Below, piece by piece: positions 55,242 to 64,000 of a stretch of DNA of 64,000 bases. A program made the translations under genes and the position numbers. Source of the DNA: Flectonema sp. DT1601. Its lineage: Eukaryota > Euglenozoa > Diplonemea > Diplonemida > Diplonemidae. The notes beneath the pieces were generated by a model. The model had not been told where the DNA came from. It made no database searches and saw only the letters and a program-made list of their open reading frames with translations. Where the stretch lies: contig OZ025861.1 of NCBI GenBank assembly GCA_964019425.1, forward strand, positions 516,126-580,125. Reading direction: 5' to 3'. Every line of letters starts with the position of its first letter. Position 1 is the first letter of the stretch.

Positions 55242-58200
55242 AACCCGCAAACCCGCAAACCCGCAAACCCGCAAACCCGCAAACCCGCAAACCCGCAAAC
55301 CCGCAAACCCGCAAACCCGCAAACCCGCAAACCCGCAAACCCGCAAACCCGCAAACCCGCAAACCCGCAAACCCGCAAACCCGCAAACCCGCAAACCCGC
55401 AAACCCGCAAACCCGCAAACCCGCAAACCCGCAAACCCGCAAACCCGCAAACCCGCAAACCCGCAAACCCGCAAACCCGCAAACCCGCAAACCCGCAAAC
55501 CCGCAAACCCGCAAACCCGCAAACCCGCAAACCCGCAAACCCGCAAACCCGCAAACCCGCAAACCCGCAAACCCGCAAACCCGCAAACCCGCAAACCCGC
55601 AAACCCGCAAACCCGCAAACCCGCAAACCCGCAAACCCGCAAACCCGCAAACCCGCAAACCCGCAAACCCGCAAACCCGCAAACCCGCAAACCCGCAAAC
55701 CCGCAAACCCGCAAACCCGCAAACCCGCAAACCCGCAAACCCGCAAACCCGCAAACCCGCAAACCCGCAAACCCGCAAACCCGCAAACCCGCAAACCCGC
55801 AAACCCGCAAACCCGCAAACCCGCAAACCCGCAAACCCGCAAACCCGCAAACCCGCAAACCCGCAAACCCGCAAACCCGCAAACCCGCAAACCCGCAAAC
55901 CCGCAAACCCGCAAACCCGCAAACCCGCAAACCCGCAAACCCGCAAACCCGCAAACCCGCAAACCCGCAAACCCGCAAACCCGCAAACCCGCAAACCCGC
56001 AAACCCGCAAACCCGCAAACCCGCAAACCCGCAAACCCGCAAACCCGCAAACCCGCAAACCCGCAAACCCGCAAACCCGCAAACCCGCAAACCCGCAAAC
56101 CCGCAAACCCGCAAACCCGCAAACCCGCAAACCCGCAAACCCGCAAACCCGCAAACCCGCAAACCCGCAAACCCGCAAACCCGCAAACCCGCAAACCCGC
56201 AAACCCGCAAACCCGCAAACCCGCAAACCCGCAAACCCGCAAACCCGCAAACCCGCAAACCCGCAAACCCGCAAACCCGCAAACCCGCAAACCCGCAAAC
56301 CCGCAAACCCGCAAACCCGCAAACCCGCAAACCCGCAAACCCGCAAACCCGCAAACCCGCAAACCCGCAAACCCGCAAACCCGCAAACCCGCAAACCCGC
56401 AAACCCGCAAACCCGCAAACCCGCAAACCCGCAAACCCGCAAACCCGCAAACCCGCAAACCCGCAAACCCGCAAACCCGCAAACCCGCAAACCCGCAAAC
56501 CCGCAAACCCGCAAACCCGCAAACCCGCAAACCCGCAAACCCGCAAACCCGCAAACCCGCAAACCCGCAAACCCGCAAACCCGCAAACCCGCAAACCCGC
56601 AAACCCGCAAACCCGCAAACCCGCAAACCCGCAAACCCGCAAACCCGCAAACCCGCAAACCCGCAAACCCGCAAACCCGCAAACCCGCAAACCCGCAAAC
56701 CCGCAAACCCGCAAACCCGCAAACCCGCAAACCCGCAAACCCGCAAACCCGCAAACCCGCAAACCCGCAAACCCGCAAACCCGCAAACCCGCAAACCCGC
56801 AAACCCGCAAACCCGCAAACCCGCAAACCCGCAAACCCGCAAACCCGCAAACCCGCAAACCCGCAAACCCGCAAACCCGCAAACCCGCAAACCCGCAAAC
56901 CCGCAAACCCGCAAACCCGCAAACCCGCAAACCCGCAAACCCGCAAACCCGCAAACCCGCAAACCCGCAAACCCGCAAACCCGCAAACCCGCAAACCCGC
57001 AAACCCGCAAACCCGCAAACCCGCAAACCCGCAAACCCGCAAACCCGCAAACCCGCAAACCCGCAAACCCGCAAACCCGCAAACCCGCAAACCCGCAAAC
57101 CCGCAAACCCGCAAACCCGCAAACCCGCAAACCCGCAAACCCGCAAACCCGCAAACCCGCAAACCCGCAAACCCGCAAACCCGCAAACCCGCAAACCCGC
57201 AAACCCGCAAACCCGCAAACCCGCAAACCCGCAAACCCGCAAACCCGCAAACCCGCAAACCCGCAAACCCGCAAACCCGCAAACCCGCAAACCCGCAAAC
57301 CCGCAAACCCGCAAACCCGCAAACCCGCAAACCCGCAAACCCGCAAACCCGCAAACCCGCAAACCCGCAAACCCGCAAACCCGCAAACCCGCAAACCCGC
57401 AAACCCGCAAACCCGCAAACCCGCAAACCCGCAAACCCGCAAACCCGCAAACCCGCAAACCCGCAAACCCGCAAACCCGCAAACCCGCAAACCCGCAAAC
57501 CCGCAAACCCGCAAACCCGCAAACCCGCAAACCCGCAAACCCGCAAACCCGCAAACCCGCAAACCCGCAAACCCGCAAACCCGCAAACCCGCAAACCCGC
57601 AAACCCGCAAACCCGCAAACCCGCAAACCCGCAAACCCGCAAACCCGCAAACCCGCAAACCCGCAAACCCGCAAACCCGCAAACCCGCAAACCCGCAAAC
57701 CCGCAAACCCGCAAACCCGCAAACCCGCAAACCCGCAAACCCGCAAACCCGCAAACCCGCAAACCCGCAAACCCGCAAACCCGCAAACCCGCAAACCCGC
57801 AAACCCGCAAACCCGCAAACCCGCAAACCCGCAAACCCGCAAACCCGCAAACCCGCAAACCCGCAAACCCGCAAACCCGCAAACCCGCAAACCCGCAAAC
57901 CCGCAAACCCGCAAACCCGCAAACCCGCAAACCCGCAAACCCGCAAACCCGCAAACCCGCAAACCCGCAAACCCGCAAACCCGCAAACCCGCAAACCCGC
58001 AAACCCGCAAACCCGCAAACCCGCAAACCCGCAAACCCGCAAACCCGCAAACCCGCAAACCCGCAAACCCGCAAACCCGCAAACCCGCAAACCCGCAAAC
58101 CCGCAAACCCGCAAACCCGCAAACCCGCAAACCCGCAAACCCGCAAACCCGCAAACCCGCAAACCCGCAAACCCGCAAACCCGCAAACCCGCAAACCCGC

Positions 58201-61200
58201 AAACCCGCAAACCCGCAAACCCGCAAACCCGCAAACCCGCAAACCCGCAAACCCGCAAACCCGCAAACCCGCAAACCCGCAAACCCGCAAACCCGCAAAC
58301 CCGCAAACCCGCAAACCCGCAAACCCGCAAACCCGCAAACCCGCAAACCCGCAAACCCGCAAACCCGCAAACCCGCAAACCCGCAAACCCGCAAACCCGC
58401 AAACCCGCAAACCCGCAAACCCGCAAACCCGCAAACCCGCAAACCCGCAAACCCGCAAACCCGCAAACCCGCAAACCCGCAAACCCGCAAACCCGCAAAC
58501 CCGCAAACCCGCAAACCCGCAAACCCGCAAACCCGCAAACCCGCAAACCCGCAAACCCGCAAACCCGCAAACCCGCAAACCCGCAAACCCGCAAACCCGC
58601 AAACCCGCAAACCCGCAAACCCGCAAACCCGCAAACCCGCAAACCCGCAAACCCGCAAACCCGCAAACCCGCAAACCCGCAAACCCGCAAACCCGCAAAC
58701 CCGCAAACCCGCAAACCCGCAAACCCGCAAACCCGCAAACCCGCAAACCCGCAAACCCGCAAACCCGCAAACCCGCAAACCCGCAAACCCGCAAACCCGC
58801 AAACCCGCAAACCCGCAAACCCGCAAACCCGCAAACCCGCAAACCCGCAAACCCGCAAACCCGCAAACCCGCAAACCCGCAAACCCGCAAACCCGCAAAC
58901 CCGCAAACCCGCAAACCCGCAAACCCGCAAACCCGCAAACCCGCAAACCCGCAAACCCGCAAACCCGCAAACCCGCAAACCCGCAAACCCGCAAACCCGC
59001 AAACCCGCAAACCCGCAAACCCGCAAACCCGCAAACCCGCAAACCCGCAAACCCGCAAACCCGCAAACCCGCAAACCCGCAAACCCGCAAACCCGCAAAC
59101 CCGCAAACCCGCAAACCCGCAAACCCGCAAACCCGCAAACCCGCAAACCCGCAAACCCGCAAACCCGCAAACCCGCAAACCCGCAAACCCGCAAACCCGC
59201 AAACCCGCAAACCCGCAAACCCGCAAACCCGCAAACCCGCAAACCCGCAAACCCGCAAACCCGCAAACCCGCAAACCCGCAAACCCGCAAACCCGCAAAC
59301 CCGCAAACCCGCAAACCCGCAAACCCGCAAACCCGCAAACCCGCAAACCCGCAAACCCGCAAACCCGCAAACCCGCAAACCCGCAAACCCGCAAACCCGC
59401 AAACCCGCAAACCCGCAAACCCGCAAACCCGCAAACCCGCAAACCCGCAAACCCGCAAACCCGCAAACCCGCAAACCCGCAAACCCGCAAACCCGCAAAC
59501 CCGCAAACCCGCAAACCCGCAAACCCGCAAACCCGCAAACCCGCAAACCCGCAAACCCGCAAACCCGCAAACCCGCAAACCCGCAAACCCGCAAACCCGC
59601 AAACCCGCAAACCCGCAAACCCGCAAACCCGCAAACCCGCAAACCCGCAAACCCGCAAACCCGCAAACCCGCAAACCCGCAAACCCGCAAACCCGCAAAC
59701 CCGCAAACCCGCAAACCCGCAAACCCGCAAACCCGCAAACCCGCAAACCCGCAAACCCGCAAACCCGCAAACCCGCAAACCCGCAAACCCGCAAACCCGC
59801 AAACCCGCAAACCCGCAAACCCGCAAACCCGCAAACCCGCAAACCCGCAAACCCGCAAACCCGCAAACCCGCAAACCCGCAAACCCGCAAACCCGCAAAC
59901 CCGCAAACCCGCAAACCCGCAAACCCGCAAACCCGCAAACCCGCAAACCCGCAAACCCGCAAACCCGCAAACCCGCAAACCCGCAAACCCGCAAACCCGC
60001 AAACCCGCAAACCCGCAAACCCGCAAACCCGCAAACCCGCAAACCCGCAAACCCGCAAACCCGCAAACCCGCAAACCCGCAAACCCGCAAACCCGCAAAC
60101 CCGCAAACCCGCAAACCCGCAAACCCGCAAACCCGCAAACCCGCAAACCCGCAAACCCGCAAACCCGCAAACCCGCAAACCCGCAAACCCGCAAACCCGC
60201 AAACCCGCAAACCCGCAAACCCGCAAACCCGCAAACCCGCAAACCCGCAAACCCGCAAACCCGCAAACCCGCAAACCCGCAAACCCGCAAACCCGCAAAC
60301 CCGCAAACCCGCAAACCCGCAAACCCGCAAACCCGCAAACCCGCAAACCCGCAAACCCGCAAACCCGCAAACCCGCAAACCCGCAAACCCGCAAACCCGC
60401 AAACCCGCAAACCCGCAAACCCGCAAACCCGCAAACCCGCAAACCCGCAAACCCGCAAACCCGCAAACCCGCAAACCCGCAAACCCGCAAACCCGCAAAC
60501 CCGCAAACCCGCAAACCCGCAAACCCGCAAACCCGCAAACCCGCAAACCCGCAAACCCGCAAACCCGCAAACCCGCAAACCCGCAAACCCGCAAACCCGC
60601 AAACCCGCAAACCCGCAAACCCGCAAACCCGCAAACCCGCAAACCCGCAAACCCGCAAACCCGCAAACCCGCAAACCCGCAAACCCGCAAACCCGCAAAC
60701 CCGCAAACCCGCAAACCCGCAAACCCGCAAACCCGCAAACCCGCAAACCCGCAAACCCGCAAACCCGCAAACCCGCAAACCCGCAAACCCGCAAACCCGC
60801 AAACCCGCAAACCCGCAAACCCGCAAACCCGCAAACCCGCAAACCCGCAAACCCGCAAACCCGCAAACCCGCAAACCCGCAAACCCGCAAACCCGCAAAC
60901 CCGCAAACCCGCAAACCCGCAAACCCGCAAACCCGCAAACCCGCAAACCCGCAAACCCGCAAACCCGCAAACCCGCAAACCCGCAAACCCGCAAACCCGC
61001 AAACCCGCAAACCCGCAAACCCGAAACCCGCAAACCCGCAAACCCGCAAACCCGCAAACCCGCAAACCCGCAAACCCGCAAACCCGCAAACCCGCAAACC
61101 CGCAAACCCGCAAACCCGCAAACCCGCAAACCCGCAAACCCGCAAACCCGCAAACCCGCAAACCCGCAAACCCGCAAACCCGCAAACCCGCAAACCCGCA

Positions 61201-64000
61201 AACCCGCAAACCCGCAAACCCGCAAACCCGCAAACCCGCAAACCCGCAAACCCGCAAACCCGCAAACCCGCAAACCCGCAAACCCGCAAACCCGCAAACC
61301 CGCAAACCCGCAAACCCGCAAACCCGCAAACCCGCAAACCCGCAAACCCGCAAACCCGCAAACCCGCAAACCCGCAAACCCGCAAACCCGCAAACCCGCA
61401 AACCCGCAAACCCGCAAACCCGCAAACCCGCAAACCCGCAAACCCGCAAACCCGCAAACCCGCAAACCCGCAAACCCGCAAACCCGCAAACCCGCAAACC
61501 CGCAAACCCGCAAACCCGCAAACCCGCAAACCCGCAAACCCGCAAACCCGCAAACCCGCAAACCCGCAAACCCGCAAACCCGCAAACCCGCAAACCCGCA
61601 AACCCGCAAACCCGCAAACCCGCAAACCCGCAAACCCGCAAACCCGCAAACCCGCAAACCCGCAAACCCGCAAACCCGCAAACCCGCAAACCCGCAAACC
61701 CGCAAACCCGCAAACCCGCAAACCCGCAAACCCGCAAACCCGCAAACCCGCAAACCCGCAAACCCGCAAACCCGCAAACCCGCAAACCCGCAAACCCGCA
61801 AACCCGCAAACCCGCAAACCCGCAAACCCGCAAACCCGCAAACCCGCAAACCCGCAAACCCGCAAACCCGCAAACCCGCAAACCCGCAAACCCGCAAACC
61901 CGCAAACCCGCAAACCCGCAAACCCGCAAACCCGCAAACCCGCAAACCCGCAAACCCGCAAACCCGCAAACCCGCAAACCCGCAAACCCGCAAACCCGCA
62001 AACCCGCAAACCCGCAAACCCGCAAACCCGCAAACCCGCAAACCCGCAAACCCGCAAACCCGCAAACCCGCAAACCCGCAAACCCGCAAACCCGCAAACC
62101 CGCAAACCCGCAAACCCGCAAACCCGCAAACCCGCAAACCCGCAAACCCGCAAACCCGCAAACCCGCAAACCCGCAAACCCGCAAACCCGCAAACCCGCA
62201 AACCCGCAAACCCGCAAACCCGCAAACCCGCAAACCCGCAAACCCGCAAACCCGCAAACCCGCAAACCCGCAAACCCGCAAACCCGCAAACCCGCAAACC
62301 CGCAAACCCGCAAACCCGCAAACCCGCAAACCCGCAAACCCGCAAACCCGCAAACCCGCAAACCCGCAAACCCGCAAACCCGCAAACCCGCAAACCCGCA
62401 AACCCGCAAACCCGCAAACCCGCAAACCCGCAAACCCGCAAACCCGCAAACCCGCAAACCCGCAAACCCGCAAACCCGCAAACCCGCAAACCCGCAAACC
62501 CGCAAACCCGCAAACCCGCAAACCCGCAAACCCGCAAACCCGCAAACCCGCAAACCCGCAAACCCGCAAACCCGCAAACCCGCAAACCCGCAAACCCGCA
62601 AACCCGCAAACCCGCAAACCCGCAAACCCGCAAACCCGCAAACCCGCAAACCCGCAAACCCGCAAACCCGCAAACCCGCAAACCCGCAAACCCGCAAACC
62701 CGCAAACCCGCAAACCCGCAAACCCGCAAACCCGCAAACCCGCAAACCCGCAAACCCGCAAACCCGCAAACCCGCAAACCCGCAAACCCGCAAACCCGCA
62801 AACCCGCAAACCCGCAAACCCGCAAACCCGCAAACCCGCAAACCCGCAAACCCGCAAACCCGCAAACCCGCAAACCCGCAAACCCGCAAACCCGCAAACC
62901 CGCAAACCCGCAAACCCGCAAACCCGCAAACCCGCAAACCCGCAAACCCGCAAACCCGCAAACCCGCAAACCCGCAAACCCGCAAACCCGCAAACCCGCA
63001 AACCCGCAAACCCGCAAACCCGCAAACCCGCAAACCCGCAAACCCGCAAACCCGCAAACCCGCAAACCCGCAAACCCGCAAACCCGCAAACCCGCAAACC
63101 CGCAAACCCGCAAACCCGCAAACCCGCAAACCCGCAAACCCGCAAACCCGCAAACCCGCAAACCCGCAAACCCGCAAACCCGCAAACCCGCAAACCCGCA
63201 AACCCGCAAACCCGCAAACCCGCAAACCCGCAAACCCGCAAACCCGCAAACCCGCAAACCCGCAAACCCGCAAACCCGCAAACCCGCAAACCCGCAAACC
63301 CGCAAACCCGCAAACCCGCAAACCCGCAAACCCGCAAACCCGCAAACCCGCAAACCCGCAAACCCGCAAACCCGCAAACCCGCAAACCCGCAAACCCGCA
63401 AACCCGCAAACCCGCAAACCCGCAAACCCGCAAACCCGCAAACCCGCAAACCCGCAAACCCGCAAACCCGCAAACCCGCAAACCCGCAAACCCGCAAACC
63501 CGCAAACCCGCAAACCCGCAAACCCGCAAACCCGCAAACCCGCAAACCCGCAAACCCGCAAACCCGCAAACCCGCAAACCCGCAAACCCGCAAACCCGCA
63601 AACCCGCAAACCCGCAAACCCGCAAACCCGCAAACCCGCAAACCCGCAAACCCGCAAACCCGCAAACCCGCAAACCCGCAAACCCGCAAACCCGCAAACC
63701 CGCAAACCCGCAAACCCGCAAACCCGCAAACCCGCAAACCCGCAAACCCGCAAACCCGCAAACCCGCAAACCCGCAAACCCGCAAACCCGCAAACCCGCA
63801 AACCCGCAAACCCGCAAACCCGCAAACCCGCAAACCCGCAAACCCGCAAACCCGCAAACCCGCAAACCCGCAAACCCGCAAACCCGCAAACCCGCAAACC
63901 CGCAAACCCGCAAACCCGCAAACCCGCAAACCCGCAAACCCGCAAACCCGCAAACCCGCAAACCCGCAAACCCGCAAACCCGCAAACCCGCAAACCCGCA
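55242..64000. repeat. (CCCGCAAA)n array 6, about 1,095 copies, runs off the window
   Basis: 8,759 bp of the octamer on the + strand (TTTGCGGG on the other). The only irregularity I saw is one 7-base unit near 61021-61027 (CCGAAA in place of CCGCAAA). With an 8-bp period and no stop in any frame, all three minus frames stay open for about 2,920 codons of repeating VCGFAGLR; these are artefacts of the repeat, not genes. Confidence 0.98.

Noticed and set aside
55199-63993. Three minus-strand open frames of about 2,920 codons (repeating VCGFAGLR)
   Set aside because: An 8-bp repeat without stop codons is open in every frame. The frames carry no other sequence and are artefacts of the array.
55242-64000. 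CRISPR array
   Set aside because: There are no spacers: the 8-bp units are contiguous, and the setting is eukaryotic.
55242-64000. Right-hand chromosome telomere
   Set aside because: The C-rich strand is the + strand, whereas a right-hand end should show the G-rich strand running toward the end. Not excluded as interstitial or inverted telomeric DNA, so kept only as a question.

Overview
The window is nuclear DNA of a microbial eukaryote. It has long poly-T and poly-A runs, a GT-AG intron, short EGF-like modules, a MAP3K-type kinase and retrotransposons. The genus cannot be named. The reverse transcriptase of the mobile elements resembles the VIPER/TATE branch known from trypanosomatids, and the host genes all lie on one strand behind pyrimidine-AG signals, so a euglenozoan fits. 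The spliceosomal introns would be unusual for a typical trypanosomatid.

Layout. (1) 1-6.1 kb holds two ordinary genes: the 3' part of a long coiled-coil protein with one intron, and an intronless Ser/Thr kinase of 981 residues. (2) 6.1-9.3 kb is an intergenic stretch, a run of about 260-bp repeats, and a gene for a small secreted or membrane protein with two EGF-like modules. (3) 9.5-31.4 kb is a tandem array of units of about 5,990 bp. Three units carry an identical copy of a second EGF-like gene, and a fourth, partial unit carries none. Every unit holds a 24-bp minisatellite and a conserved non-coding upstream block with good splice signals. (4) 31.4-34.65 kb is a heavily decayed Polinton-like, virus-derived fossil, mostly on the minus strand. 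(5) 34.65-64.0 kb is a landscape of perfect (CCCGCAAA)n octamer arrays with retroelements set into them.

Part 5 is the most unusual. Three nearly identical tyrosine-recombinase (YR) retrotransposons of 5.4-6.0 kb sit head to tail, each bounded on both sides by octamer array and all in one orientation. Each has a Gln-rich Gag-like ORF, a YR ORF and an RT-RNase H ORF, in that order. The ends form split direct repeats, A1-ORFs-B1-A2-B2; the second copy ends in a single B. A diverged solo A-B unit and two further diverged fragments occupy the same arrays. The octamer therefore looks like the dedicated target of a family of site-specific YR retroelements, in the way TATE elements occupy telomeric repeats. 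The last 8.76 kb is about 1,095 octamers with a single visible irregularity.

The host genes and the mobile part show no functional link. The EGF array looks like recent amplification of a gene family, and the octamer region like a separate, rapidly changing repeat compartment.
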